A stretch of 64,000 nt of DNA from Mactra quadrangularis (GCA_025267735.1 CM046294.1:41229570-41293569), one strand, 5' to 3'. Shown: positions 1 through 12,760, counted from the first letter of the stretch. Program-made: numbers and translations. Notes: generated by a model not told the origin, from the letters alone.

Positions 1-146
1 ATTTATGAACCCGCAGGCTACAGATGTTTATAAAGTGGTATATTCTTTACTTACTCGTTCATAGCGTCACTCTTTAACAAAGGAATGCCATTGGCTGGGA
101 AACACCATTCATGTCTATGTATCCTCTGACTGAACGTATTAGAAAG
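1..146. other. Intergenic, nothing recognised
   Basis: AT-rich sequence before the first SINE. No coding potential, tRNA or repeat boundary was recognised. Confidence 0.4.
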
Positions 147-376
147 CCGCGGCCGTGGCGTGGTGGTTAGCATGTCTGTTTTCGAATCCGAAGATCCGGG
201 TTCGAATCCCGGTCGCGGCAGGTCATACCCTAATCATGAGTTGTCGGCCTCGTGGTAGGGTAAGTTAATACTGGTGACAGAAAAAGTGTCCAGGAAACCT
301 ATAGTAGGAAGAGCTGGCCGTCGTGTATATGACCTATATATGTGTTGAATGCGACGTTAAAAAAAAGTATATTAGA
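147..376 (+). repeat. tRNA-derived SINE
   Basis: The first ~74 bases fold like a tRNA. There is a 7-bp acceptor-like pairing (gccgcgg with tcgcggc), an A-box-like tggtggttagcatg and a perfect B box ggttcgaatcc. No convincing anticodon arm forms, and a body and tail follow directly (tactggtgacagaaaaagtg, then gaatgcgacgttaaaaaa), so it is a SINE and not a tRNA gene. The body resembles that of the SINEs at 19404 and 47880. Orientation is +, with the A-rich tail near 360-370. Confidence 0.8.
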
Positions 377-644
377 ACCAGTCCGAGTTCAGGGATGACA
401 TAATGAATGTGTGAGTTCATGTGCACAGTCAAATCGAGAGACTCAATTGCGACCGTTAAAGATACGAAAACAAGGAAACGGGCACCCGCTTTCATTCAGA
501 ACATGTGCTAGTGCTAATAAAATCCAATATGGCGGACGTATCGGTAAAATTCTATCTACCGAATTCAATTTTTTATTTAAAAAATCATGTTGATTCACAT
601 CATGGTTAATTATTCTAAACAAAGATTCATTCTAAACTTAAAAT
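377..644. other. Intergenic, nothing recognised
   Basis: AT-rich. A 60-codon open frame at 411-593 has no recognisable domain and is treated as chance. Confidence 0.4.
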
Positions 645-1765
645 GTATTATTCAGATATTTATTGATCATTTTTAAATATTTGCGATATAACCTTTCTGT
701 TTAGTGCGTCATTAAACTAACCAAACATTTCTTCAATAAATTTGCAATTCATCGAGAGTTCTTGCACACCTTTTAAATATAATAAGAAAATATATCAACT
801 ATTGAAAAAAGTAATAACTTAAAGGGATACGCAGGCAAATGACTGTGCCAAAAGTATAAAACCAAGTTTAGTCTTTAAAACAGTATTAAGAACGTAAGAA
901 ATCACTTACTAATAACTTTTAAAATTTTCACTTATAACATTCAACTGAACGAATTGATGCATGTGGCAATCATATTGTTGAAAACGAAATTAGGAAACTG
1001 AGGGAATCGCAAAGCTAATTATAGATCCGTTATATTGCGTACTTGCTGAAATTAAACATTTTGATCGGTCGCTTCTTGTCTTTTCAACATTCTTAGGCGG
1101 TTAGGATATCTTTTTAATAGAATTATACTAATGTTGCACAATAACTAGCTATTGAATCTTCTCATCAGTAAATGCATATTACAGCACAAATCTTGTTTAA
1201 GCTAACCTGACCCACGTGGGTCTAGTTAGGAAACACTCCAAATATAAAGAGAAACTATAGAACTATTTTGCCAAGTAATATATAAGTTTGTCTGTTTCAA
1301 TCACAATTATAAAACTATAATGCAGAACCAGGAAAACTGAAGCTGACAATTTTGCCCATTTATCCCTTTAAAAATTGAGAGCTGAAATAATCACTTATGT
1401 CATACCTGAAAAAAATGTGTGCCAAACGTTCCTAGAAGAAATATTTTTGCATTTGCATAATTGCATTCATAGTTTAACACTTCTCGTATTATTCTATTTT
1501 TACAACATAAACCATTTACACATTTACGAACAGTTAAAAGTTTAAAACTTTATTTCAATCCTTCTATAATACAGGATTGGGTAGATATACGATACAATAT
1601 AAAAACATTTTGTAGTTGTTTTACTTTTATATTGTCTTTACCATGCACGCTTGTTACAATAGACTGTCATTAAATAATAACTTGATAGCCTTGAACAAAA
1701 TAACAATAGACACTAACAAATAGTAATTGATATAATTCATATATAAGAAATTTGGTTATTTATCC
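645..1765. repeat. Paralogous repeat segment, copy 1 (with MITE inside)
   Basis: The segment aligns by eye with 11240-11820. Shared blocks include gcattcatagtttaacactt, the run around ttaaataataacttgat, and ggttatttatcc near the end. The difference in length is explained by the 545-bp element at 823-1367, which is absent from the other copy. No coding sequence is visible. Confidence 0.75.
823..1367. mobile_element. TTAA-target MITE (piggyBac-like), copy 1
   Basis: The element starts AGGGATA and ends TATCCCT, and is flanked on both sides by TTAA (819-822 and 1368-1371). The paralogous segment has a single TTAA at 11417-11420 and no insert, so the target duplication is seen directly. TTAA targets and GGG/CCC-type ends are typical of piggyBac-superfamily elements. 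It is 545 bp with no transposase, hence non-autonomous. A second copy lies at about 2974-3504. Confidence 0.88.
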
Positions 1766-2200
1766 AATTGCTGTTTTGTACATCACAATAAAATCATTTA
1801 AATGACTATAAAATTCCTATGATTTTAAAGGTGTGCATGCAATAAGAACTATTATACTAAAGCAGTACTATGCATGTTCAGTAATATTTTTTTTTGTAAA
1901 CTTGTTTTGATAAATTTGCAGAAGTTTTATCGTAAACCGTTAATGTACACACTGTTAATAGCTATTATAGATCTTAGTTTAGATACCTTATACTGACCAA
2001 AGCTTACATATGACCGGAGACGTTACACGCGCTGTCTTTCCAAAACTACATTTGTGTCCTATATTGTGTACAGGATACACACGTAGACAAAGGGTCTTAC
2101 TCAGAAAGTGAAAGTGTTCTATTGAAGTAGAAACAAATTGCAACGATATAATTATATACAATGTATATATAATTATAACACATACTCGTGAAAGTGTGTA
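1766..2200. other. Intergenic AT-rich DNA
   Basis: No gene or clear repeat boundary seen. Short overlapping minus-strand frames from 1988 to 2297 are low-complexity and look like chance. Confidence 0.4.
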
Positions 2201-3700
2201 CACACATTATTTTATTGACGAGCTTTACACTTATAACTCTTGCTGTATATTTGGACGTTTGAATTAGATAATATACGTACACTATAACATGCAACAAACA
2301 CGTTACCTATTGATTCAATATCGCATGCAAAATTTAACTTATTTTGTAATACATAATATTATATGAAATAATTCCTGATTACATATTGTTGCTTTCATGA
2401 GACATGACGGGTATAGAGGTATACTTGGTTTTGGTGTTTTTATGTATTACTACTCATAAATTATTTACAAAAATATAGTCATTCGTGAACCAAATTTGCT
2501 TTTATATAAAATATGCAATATAAATATGAAATATACATAAACAGGGATTATTTTACAAGCTATATATATTTAGTTTCAGTTTTATTAACAATACTTGCAA
2601 TATATAACTTTAGTTTGTTATATATAGACGTTTGTTATCAGCCCTAATGAATAAGTTGTAAATTCTTAACAGATACTTTATCAAAAGATTTATATACAAC
2701 TTTCAACTCATTTAGTACAACAACTATGCAGTACTTACTGATTACATACCGTTAACCTTGACTGGCCTTGACGGGTATAGAAGTTTTATCTTAACACTCA
2801 AACTCATTATATCTGTGTTGGTGCAATTAGGACATAAATAAGAGAGAAACGAAAAGTTATATTTTAAACAAAGTCCCCATTACAATAGTGCGTTGATATT
2901 TGATACGTCGAGCGCATTTATAATACATATTTTACGAGATTGTAAAGGTAACCATTTTTATTTACAATTTTTATGGGATATACAAGCAATGTGCCAAAAG
3001 TACAGGCCCAAGCTTAGTCTTTAAAGCAGTTTTAAGAACGTCAGAAAATCACTTACTATTAACATTTGTTACTTATAACATTAAACTGAACGAATTAAAA
3101 CATGTGTCATACACATTGTTAAAAAAAGAAAGTAAGATACTGAGGAAATCACCAAACTATTATAGATTTGTTATATGTCGTACTTACAGAAATTAAACCT
3201 TTTCATTGGTCGCTTCTTGTCTTTTCAACATTCTTAGGCGGTGAGGATATCTTTTTTAATGGAATTATACAAATGTTGCACAATAACAAGATCTAGAATC
3301 TTCTCATCAGTAATTGCATATTCAAACACTAATCTTTTTTAACTAAACTGATCCACGTGGGTCAAGTTAGGAAACACTCCAAATATTACGAGAAAAAAAA
3401 TATTTTGCCAAGTAATATAAGAGTGTGTCTGTTGCATTCACAAATATAGAAAATATCATTCAAAATCAGGAAATATGAAGTTGAACTTTTGCCTGTATAT
3501 CCCTTTAATGTTCTGTATAAGGAGTTGTACGTAAAACAAATGTTTACTTTGACAATGTTTGTATGAAATGAGATATTGTGGACATTTTGCAAATTACTAT
3601 ATAAAGGTGTACCACTTTTCAAGATTTAAATGCCCAATGACATGATTTTTATTGACATAAAGTCTCAAATATTTTTCTAATGCAATTAATGTATAAACCA
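2201..3700. repeat. Degenerate repeat block sharing sequence with 7480-8100
   Basis: Scattered similarity to 7480-8100: a ttattgacgagctttac-type block, gttaaccttgactggcc versus cgcctgaccttgatta, ggtatagaagttttatctta versus ggtaaagtcgagttatctta, and the downstream tttactttgacaat. A related fragment is at 9115-9200. The copies are old and gapped. The MITE at 2974-3504 interrupts this block. Confidence 0.6.
2974..3504. mobile_element. TTAA-target MITE (piggyBac-like), copy 2
   Basis: The body follows the 823-1367 element almost throughout: tgccaaaagta, the block cgcttcttgtcttttcaaca, ccacgtgggtc, aggaaacactccaaatat. It ends TATATCCCT followed by TTAA at 3505-3508. The left end is degraded (tgggata, preceded by TTTA). 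Same orientation as copy 1, no coding sequence. Confidence 0.82.
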
Positions 3701-4262
3701 AAAGTTTGTATTTGTCAATAATGTTTTAATTCATTATTCATTAAGAATGGTGCAGTATTATTGAATTATTGATATTACAATAATTACAACCTGAATGAAA
3801 TAACAAAATCCGATTGGTCAAGAGTGAACACGTGACCTAAAAAATGTGCTTTCATTTTCGTATAAACTGCAGTAAACTGACGTCATGCCGGAACTACTTT
3901 CATGACTCAAAAGCTATTTTAGCGCGTTCCCACGCTATGACGTACATGTCAATAACTATAATGTCAATGGAAAGTACATGATACACAAAACCAATAAGAT
4001 TCGTGTGATAAAATTTATTGAAAGAAATTAAAATGAGTTTAATGTACAATACAATTGTGCATTAATACTGTTCTTTTAAATATCTATATTTCATGTGATG
4101 TAATGTTCCAGGAAGTAAATGATATGCTGAATGCAGAATTAAAAACAAAATCTATAATCTTAAGATTCCTAGACAGCATTTAAACCATTAAATGTTTATT
4201 TGTATTTCTAGCTGAGTCTTCTTTTTCAAATGATTTTCATAGCATTGCCCTTCTGAAGTGCA
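3701..4262. other. Intergenic, CRE-like palindrome
   Basis: AT-rich. A perfect TGACGTCA palindrome occurs near 3878 and a related tgacgtac near 3938. Nothing shows they are used. Confidence 0.3.
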
Positions 4263-5052
4263 TGCTCTGATGGACTGGTATTCATTCATATAGATATCTA
4301 AATCCTTTGGTTTCAGAGGCATCGAGTTTCACTTTCTTGTCTGAAAACAAAAAACAACAACAACCAATAAATGAAGATAGATAAAGTTTTTTAATACTAT
4401 GAATTCGACACATTTTAAATTGATCCACAATAAGATATGTAATCAGTATTTTGGCTGGTCAATTTAGAAAAATGTCATGGCAAACATTTCAAAATCACTC
4501 AAGTTGCCTCTCACTCAAATAAAAATTTAAAAAGAACGTATAACATAATGATATGTACATTGGATAATATGTGTATCTAGTCATAATGATGTGGTATCCG
4601 CAGAAGTGCATGTGTATACTCCATGCATATACATTCTGCATTGAATAGTGAACAAGGTCAATAATTATAACGTTTTTATCAGACCGCAATGAAAATGCTT
4701 CCAGTTTAATATGATCAGACTTTGAATCTATCCTAAGTACTGATCATTTTAAAATGTACATAAGAACATAAAAGCATATAAACCATATAATCTCCGTAAT
4801 TTGGGGGTAAATAATAAACATTCACTTACTCAGTACAGATCTGACAGCTTGTCTTTCCATCCAATGTTTTGACATGTAAATTTCCTGACTCGGACTGACT
4901 GATCAAGTGATCCAAATTTCAGTGGTAAACTTTCTCATTCTGATAAAATAACTCAGCATCAGATGCTTGATTCGGAGAAATGTACATCCAACAACCGCTC
5001 ATTTGTAATCACTGGTTTCAACGAGTTGACATATTTATCTCGGTCACAACTT
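4263..5052 (-). pseudogene. Possible decayed two-exon gene fragment
   Basis: On the minus strand the interval about 4830-4980 reads as a coding-like stretch (ELFYQNEKVYH, then a TGA, then NLDHLISQSESG and TSCQICTE). It ends at a good donor, tga|gtaagt, near 4830. Downstream, at 4341, is a strong acceptor, ttgttttcag, leading into a short frame that ends at a stop whichever frame is joined. Further upstream, 4980-5052 reads KPVITNERLLDVHF in a shifted frame. Splice signals, an in-frame stop and a frameshift together suggest a dead gene fragment. The protein is not recognised and the call is tentative. Confidence 0.35.
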
Positions 5053-5308
5053 GCATCATAAACTCACGTGTTCTTCGTAAAAACTAAAAACTTGTTAAAC
5101 CGTTTAAAAGAGTTACACAATAGCGTACCACCTCTCATGTGTTCTTTTATTAAAAATAAACTCAATGCATGTTCATTTCTATGTATCATTCATGCCGTTA
5201 TGTCCGAAAACAATGAAAAACTGCATCCAGTCGAAGAAAAACATGGCCTTCGGTTGGCATAAAAAACTGTTAACCGAATGAAATTAATGCGCACTATTAC
5301 GCATTATT

Positions 5309-5606
5309 GCGTACTTCGGCTCTACGCATTGAAAAATAGGTATTTTTCTAACGCATTTTTTTGCAAATCAGGCAACAAATTTCCAAAAAAGGGTTGTAAT
5401 TATAAGGAATAAATGTATAGAAACTGACTATCATCGAAAAATAAACGTCATTTTTTTGATAGCTAATTTCAGCATAAAGGCCTTCTGCTTTTATGCAAAT
5501 AAGCTATCACCAAAAGTGACGTTTATTTTTCGATGAAAGTCAGTTTCTATACATTCATTTCTTAAATAAATACAAGAAAATATTGATGCAAAGCATCAAA
5601 GTACGC
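5309..5606. mobile_element. Foldback (long inverted repeat) MITE
   Basis: The two halves are inverted copies. Left atgtatagaaactgac matches right gtcagtttctatacat, and left cgaaaaataaacgtca matches right tgacgtttatttttcg. The ends are gcgtacttcg and, inverted, gcgtactttg. The spacer around 5470-5510 has an agcataaaggccttctgcttt core. About 298 bp, no coding sequence; the family is not identified. Confidence 0.8.
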
Positions 5607-7204
5607 ACAGTTTTAATAACATGAAAGTAATGCTTAAGCCTATAAGTGAGACATTAAAATTCTTAAAAAAATAGCTTATTTACGGCTGATTAGAGCAATT
5701 ACGTCAGATTACTTAAACGTAAACACCTATATAAGTGTACAATAAATAATAGGATTATAATCAGTGATGGCCCGATAATCCTTCTTTGTTTATGGCGTCA
5801 GGGTCTTTGTCAGTGGTTTAGACCATCTCCAAAATGATCTGTACGAGCGTGCTTTCTATAAATAGACGACGAAGACCGTGTACATCTAATGTGCATGTTT
5901 TAGTTTAAACCACAGTTCAGGAGAGAAAAAAAACCTCTTACCATTTTGATTTGTGTTTAGTGCTCCTGAAGCTGCAAAAAATGAAAAAGACGTAATATTC
6001 CACGAGAGCGACACGTGATTCCGTTTAGCCAATCGCGTTACGAGAAAAGTTTGGTTAAATACGTTTCCGAAATATAACCTGGATTACCTTTCAACAATAA
6101 CCTTTTAGGAGATGATATTTATTTTTAACATAAATAACCGAGAATATATAACGAAATTAATTAAATTCATTTTGTCCGAAATTCATGTTCAGTCATAACA
6201 GACATTTTTTGTCCGAATATTTAACCACTGCAATGATTTGGGTTTATAAGAAAATCCGATCGATTCTTAGTTACAAACAACTGTATAGTAATATAGATTT
6301 TCGATTAAAATCACGTCTTTCACTAATGACCAAATGACTACCGTTAGTTATTAATGAAGATCATGATTTTGATGTAAATGTTCAATGGCGGTCCCCATGG
6401 TTATCTGAGAAAAGTGCGTTTGGTAGTATTTAGGCAGTAACAGCCAAAAAGTTCCGCATGCACAGACATATTCAAAACGCATTCCATATAAAGAGCGCGG
6501 ACTCCAACCTGCGCTCAATAAGTGGCTTTATTTGCAAAACAGTGTACGCTGGCCATGTATGTTTACTCTAATATCGTAACATGGTGCACAGTTTTGCTTC
6601 ATGTATAGGTATATTCATTTGTATTACATATAAATGATAAGCCACTTGAAGTTATACATTGTCCATCATGTATAGCCATATCAGTTGTATTCTTAAAACG
6701 CATAAACATTTTTAGTTTAAGTCCGGCAATATCTTTAAATAGGTATTACGAATCTGTCAGTCTGAAAATACATGTGACGATAATTTTGCATGACAAAGTT
6801 GAAACAATGTGACAAAAACACTACGATATGTTATAAAATGAGTTGCTCTTGGTTCATAATTGACATTTTTGCGCTTTTAGGTGGTTTCTACATTTAACAT
6901 TTTGCCTAAACATACTTCATATTCAAAGTGTTGAAGACCTGAGACGTATAGTATTTTCCTTTAAGTCTAACATTCTTTATAATAAGACTATAGTATGAGG
7001 ATCAAAGAAACATGGGGTGCATATCATTAGACAAATGGTAAGTGTAATTACCAAAATACGCACAGTTTACTCGGCATAAATGTCAGCCGACTGCTATACA
7101 ATTTAGCTATTTTTCTAATCCTGAAATACCATTAACATTTACACAAGGTACAATAACAGTAGTTCAGATCTGAACCAAATATTATGTACTTTCTGGAAAC
7201 TTTT
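5607..7204. other. Intergenic, weak promoter-like signals only
   Basis: No open reading frame of substance. agccaatcgcg near 6027 contains a CCAAT motif, and atataaagagcgcg near 6486 resembles a TATA box, but no transcript-like exon follows on the + strand. Confidence 0.3.
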
Positions 7205-7275
7205 GAAGCGCTTGAGCAGTTTTTCAATATGAAAAGAGCGCTATACAAATGTGGTATGGAATAATAATTCAATAT
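7205..7275 (+). repeat. CR1/L2-like LINE 3' end fragment
   Basis: Reads gaagcgcttgag, then caatatgaaaagagcgctat, acaaatgtggtatgg and aataataattc. It matches the inverted sequence at 61080-61150, the 3' terminus of the minus-strand LINE there. Hairpin-like agcgcT ends followed by an (AAT)n tail are typical of CR1/L2-type elements. Only the 3' end is present. Confidence 0.65.
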
Positions 7276-7479
7276 AGGTACAATGTAGTTATGTTTTTGT
7301 AAATAGCATATTATGCAGGCCTGTTCCGTTACATCGATATAGGTTGTTCGGGATAATTTGAGACAAATTTAAATTATATTTTGACATATCGATACATAAT
7401 GTTTACCTCAATGAGCATCTCTTATGGGGATATATATTAAGTTTGAACATTAAAACCCTGTAGATAAACAAGGGGTAAG
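7276..7479. other. Intergenic, nothing recognised
   Basis: AT-rich, no feature seen. Confidence 0.3.
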
Positions 7480-8100
7480 ATTACATTGTTTTATTAACGA
7501 ACTTAACAATTTATAACATAAGCTGTATTAAGATGATTGTTATCAAATAATATGCAACAGTTATAGATTCTTAACACGCAATTTATATAAAGATTTGAAA
7601 TTACATGCAATGTACAACTTGTTTGTTATACAAGTATGACGTACTTCCTAATCGCCTGACCTTGATTAGACACAACGGGTAAAGTCGAGTTATCTTAACA
7701 CTTGAACATGTTATATGTGTTTGGCAAAACTAGCAGAAAAACGATAAAGAAAATCACCCTGTTTGTAAAACAAACAATTAGACACCTACATCTTATAAGT
7801 GCTTTCATTTTTGATACGGTGTGTGCACTTATTAAACATATTTAATAAGACTGTAAAGTAAAGGTAACTGTATTCAATTTATCATTTTTATATTTTGTTT
7901 TGGTTTTGATAAGGTTTACTATGATTAGTTATACGTTCAAACCGATTACTTTGACAATTTTAGCATAACATTAAATCTTGTAGAAATTTGGCAAATTGTT
8001 ATATAAAAGTGTTCTCCATTTTCAATGCGCAATGTCATAATAAATATTGAAAGGCAATCTCAGTTAGTTTTCTTATGCAATTATTGAATAAACCGTGCGT
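7480..8100. repeat. Degenerate repeat block, partner of 2201-3700
   Basis: Aligns in patches to 2201-3000 and 3500-3700 but lacks the TTAA MITE found there at 2974-3504. No coding sequence. Confidence 0.55.
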
Positions 8101-11100
8101 TCAAATTTGTCAAAACTGTTTTCACTCCTTATTCTATAAAAATGATTGCAGCATGATTGAATCATTGTATTTTTACTAATTAGATGTGACTTGCTTTTTA
8201 AACTGGTGTACGCTATTAGCGTCTGTTTACAGTGATGTTGCAACGTAATATACTGTTTAGATACATATTATGTAGGTAAATTCACTCGTATTGCATCGAA
8301 ATAATGAGCCATTAAAATTTATTTATTTTCCATTATGTACAACCTTCCAGTCGTAAGCTTATTAAATTGTCTTAAGTAATGCATACAATTTGTCATATGA
8401 TTAGAAGTGTGATCGTACCCACATTACTGTTATACAATCTAACAATTTCTTAACTTTGAATAATAATTCAAAAATATCTACATAAGCTACAAGAAAAGTA
8501 ATTACCCGTGAGCTATGCTAGTCGAGACCTTCAGGAAAAAGATTTCAAGTAGCTTTTACTCATAGAAATATAATCATGATTATGTAAATATTTTACCCAT
8601 TTTAGTTAGCCCTGCTCCTTTAGTTTTAGTACAGTTTGATATATTTTACCCGGATTTTTGTAATAAAACAATTCGGCTAATAGTTTGGCGAAACACGGGC
8701 GGGCGGATGTGCGGACGGACAGGCGGGTGGTCGGACGTCCGGTTTCGTTAACAATTGCGTTAAAGTTTTCAATTTAGCACATATTTCTGCCATTTATGGT
8801 CAGATATTAATGAAAGTTCATATATTGATAACATGCCATATGGTGAACAGAATTAGAATGTAACCACAATTCTACATGACATTATTATAGATTATTTTCC
8901 TTAGTAACTTTTACGTTAAAGTTTTCAAAACCGGCTTTATTGTGGTTTCCACAGCACATTTCTTGTTTAAGAATATTCTACTCTGTAGATGTATAACAAT
9001 ATCTACTGTTTACTTTAGCGAGCATAACAATAATAACTCCAGCTGTATTTGTGCGTTCGTTTTAAACGATATGTATAGGAATTATATTTTAAAACATTGA
9101 AAGTGTGTAGAAAACAAGTAACATTATTTTATTAAAGAGCTTTACAATTTATAACTTAAGCTGTATTAAGATGGTTGTTAACAAATTTCAAAAGAATGAT
9201 TTAACTTCCTGATGTACAAAAACCTTCCGTGATCGAATGTGATGAGACCAAGTCAAGTGACCTAGTAGTTCAATGTGTATTATAGTTCATTTAAGATTAA
9301 CCTAGTGACCTAGTTTATGGCACCAACACGACTCATGGTTAATTAATTTCAATAATTTAAAAAAGAAATAATGACCGATCAGAAAAAAACCAATTAATTC
9401 CCTAACATAATCAAACTTACTCGAGGTTGAATTAATACAAATGTACTGACTAAGCTTGATAAATAAAATAGCGGCAAACATTGTGGTATTTTCTGATCAT
9501 TGCAAGGTGACATTTTGGTCTAGGAGGATTAACTGTTATTCAAAAAATGGTGCTTTTAACTTTACTTTGTATTTCTCGTTTTTCCCATTATCATATTAAG
9601 TCAACTTAATATACTATAATCACCTTGAAGGAAACTGAATTTTTACTGTAAACTTAATATTTTTTTCCAGAACCAGAAATAAAACAATAAAGTAATTTTC
9701 CAAAAGATGGCCATAATAATGTGTTTCTTATATATGAAATGCAAAATCTATACTATAACATAGTAGTAAAATGCATCATTTGATATTGTACAACGGGTTA
9801 ATATAAGAAATTATTCAATTGCATTTAATTGTAATTCAGGTTTTAATTATAAGAAAATCAACATTGGCACAAGTCAGAGGATTGACTGTAAGCGATCATA
9901 AAATCTAACGATGGGTTAAAGCTCACATTGGATTAGAAGTGTACTACGTAATATAATATTTAGACAAAAGTGGTGTAATCTCTCATCTGATATGAGTATA
10001 TGGAAGTTAAACGAGACATAAAGCTATTTACAATGCCTTCTCCCTGTTACATCATGTAAATAATTTCGGATACATATATACAATTGCATTGTCATTAGAC
10101 ATAACAATACAACAATAGTATTGCACACAATAATAAATGCTAGAGCAAAATGGAAACAGGCACCAGCATTTGCTATAATATGTCCTTAAATTATCCTCTT
10201 AGAGGTTTCCTATTACACCCTGGATTATTAAGTCGTTTCCTATTTTCGATTTACACACTTTTACAGTAAACCTTCAATACAAAATAAATTAAAAGAATTG
10301 ATAATTAAACACTTAATTGAATGAAATAGGCTCTTAACATTGTTTTTGTCTAAACAAATGCATATTAGTTTTCTATTTCTATAAATTGTATGTAACACAT
10401 TAAATTGGCGCAATCTAAGTCAAGAGAATACGTAGTGAACCTCAAAAATGATATTTCCGGGTGGTCAACTAAACCAAAGAAAATGTTTGTTTAAGTGAAC
10501 AATATTAATTGTATAAACATAATTCATTATAGTCGTCAAAATAAATGATTTCAGATGACACAAACTAGTAATGGACTTCATAATCCGTTTTCAAATTTTT
10601 TCAAATATAAGTTGAACATATCTCATGGTAGTTTGTATGGCGTTTATTGACAAGGACATTTACAACGCGTTAAGATGAATCAACTAAGGGTAAAACAAAC
10701 ATACACTGTAACTCTTTTTCGTATATTGTCCTTCACCTTTTATAAACACCTTTAAAAAGTCTGATCAATGTAAAAAAGTGACCAGGAAGTTTAGTACGCA
10801 CATAAAAAACAGAGATCATGGTTTAAATAACGCATTGGTTTCAATAGTTATTTAAGTGTGCGTTTACGTTTAAATTTCATAAGTTTTATATTGGTCTCGG
10901 TAAATAGTATTAGCATTACATTAACAAGTTAACAAGGCAATAAAGGATTGCATACAAGTCATATTGAAGAATCTTACAGGATGAATAAGGTTTATATCTA
11001 TAATTTAACTTTTTAGATTGTGTGCATTTGCGAATCAAAATAACAAAATCCTCTGATTTTCCAGACATTGTAGCAGATATAATATTATAATTTGACATTA

Positions 11101-11239
11101 GAGCAATATAATTACTGACTGTTGCTTCAATTGATTCAATCGCTTTTATAAAATTATTTTGCTTATGGCATATAGTTTATAAATGTCAATCACTAAAGTA
11201 TAAAGACTGAAGACCGGGCATGTATACTATATACTAAAT
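8101..11239. other. Long AT-rich intergenic stretch
   Basis: No gene found. At 8693-8745 a short GC-rich, GGACGG-type low-complexity tract (gggcgggcggatgtgcggac) interrupts the AT-rich background. At 9115-9200 there is a third fragment of the 2201/7480 repeat (gctgtattaagatggttgtt). The rest shows no recognisable structure. Confidence 0.45.
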
Positions 11240-11820
11240 TGTATTTTTCAGATTTGTATTGGTCATTTCTAAACTGCGCATTATAAACGTTCTGTTTTGG
11301 TGAATCGTTCAAACCAACCAACCCTTTTTTTACTTAATTTGCAATTAATCGAGAGTAATAACCAACTTCTACAATATAATAAGGAAATATATCAAATATT
11401 GAAAAGAGGTAATGACTTAAGAATCGAGAGCTGAAACAATCGTTTATGTCATACCTGTACAAAGTGTGTGACAAACGTTCTTAGAAGAAAGATATTTGCA
11501 TAATTGCATTCATAGTTTAACACTTCTCGTATTATTCAATTTTACAACCTAATTCATATACACATTTACGTACAGTTATAAGTTTAAAATTATATTTCGA
11601 TCCTTCTATAGTACATGATTAGGTAGATACACGATACACTATGTTAACATTTTGTAGATTTTTTTCTTTTATATTGTTTTTTACTATGCATGTTTGTGAC
11701 AATATACTGTCATTAAATAATAACTTGATATGAATCCTGACAACCTTGAACAAAATAACTAAACGACACTGACAAATAATATCTGATATAATTCATTTGG
11801 TTATTTATCCGATTTAGGTT
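11240..11820. repeat. Paralogous repeat segment, copy 2 (empty MITE site)
   Basis: Partner of 645-1765, without the 545-bp MITE: aatgacTTAAgaatcgagag at 11411-11430 corresponds to aataacTTAA[MITE]TTAAaaattgagag. Similarity ends at 11820, where a mariner-like terminus begins. Confidence 0.8.
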
Positions 11821-11823
11821 TTA

Positions 11824-11856
11824 CGAGGGGTGATCCAGAAATTCGTGGACACCTTG
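11824..11856 (+). mobile_element. Mariner-like terminal repeat
   Basis: cgaggggtgatccagaaatt followed by cgtggacacc, immediately after a TA (11822-11823), resembles the inverted terminal repeats of mariner elements. It lies exactly where similarity to the 645-1765 repeat stops, which fits an insertion. No matching inverted end or transposase was found downstream, so this is one end of a truncated or highly diverged element. Confidence 0.5.
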
Positions 11857-12760
11857 CATGAAACAAAAGGTAATGAAGCCAGTCACATGAACTTCTAGTA
11901 TCATTTTAAGTGAGCACTTTTCAACAAATTTCCAAAATATTGTAAAGATTCGATCATAATTAATGAGTCTGCACTATCTTATATACATGGACGTGATGAA
12001 ATGCGGCGCAGCTCATGGCGTCTCAAACGACGTCATGTTGTCAAAAGAAGTAAACTTAATTACTGTTTTGCCTTATATATCTTCAAAGCATTCCCCCTTT
12101 GACATGTACGATGCATTTCTAGCTCATCTGTTACAACTCTGCTAACAGTTCCAAACAATAAAAACAGAGAATAACTGAGAATCGTAAAATTATCCATATG
12201 ATTTCATTAACCATCTTATGCAAATTTTCCTTAGTTTTTCTGATTCTGTTTTTCAGACTGTGAATCTTTCCCTACACCTTCCCATCTATTCGAAAATCGG
12301 ATATGCTACTTATATACTAGTGTACGACACACTGGTGGTTTATATGTCACACTTTCTATCATTGTTTTTGTCTTGCTAAATGTTTTTCCGAGATTTACAC
12401 AGAATTGTATAACTGTCTGCGTGACGTCCGTTTTTTATGAAGCTGTTTTCATAGCTTCTTTTATTAAACACGAGAGTATAATGCCCGCAACGTCAACTTT
12501 TTTCTGAAACTTACAGAATGACGTCATACATGTCTAAACAACGTTATTATAACGTTTCCTGCCATTTTCTATATTTGAACAGAATTTACATGGGTTTGAA
12601 TGAGGTAAAAACATATTCATCAAGGAGAAAAAATGAGTTGCGCAGCGATTTCGATACTTTATATTTTCATGACGTCATAAATAGATGAAAAATGCACTTT
12701 TACAGTTGTAACATTTTTAGTGTTTTCGCGTTTACAGTTGATGTTTATATGCATGTTATA
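11857..12760. other. Region after mariner end, no gene
   Basis: A 60-codon frame at 11963-12145 has no recognisable motif. It may be the interior of the truncated mariner-like element, but nothing confirms this. Confidence 0.3.

Noticed and set aside
147..220. Functional tRNA gene
   Set aside because: The acceptor stem and B box are good, but no normal anticodon arm forms and a SINE body with A-rich tail follows without a terminator.
6480..6510. TATA-type promoter of a gene
   Set aside because: A TATA-like motif is present, but no exon or coding sequence follows on the + strand.
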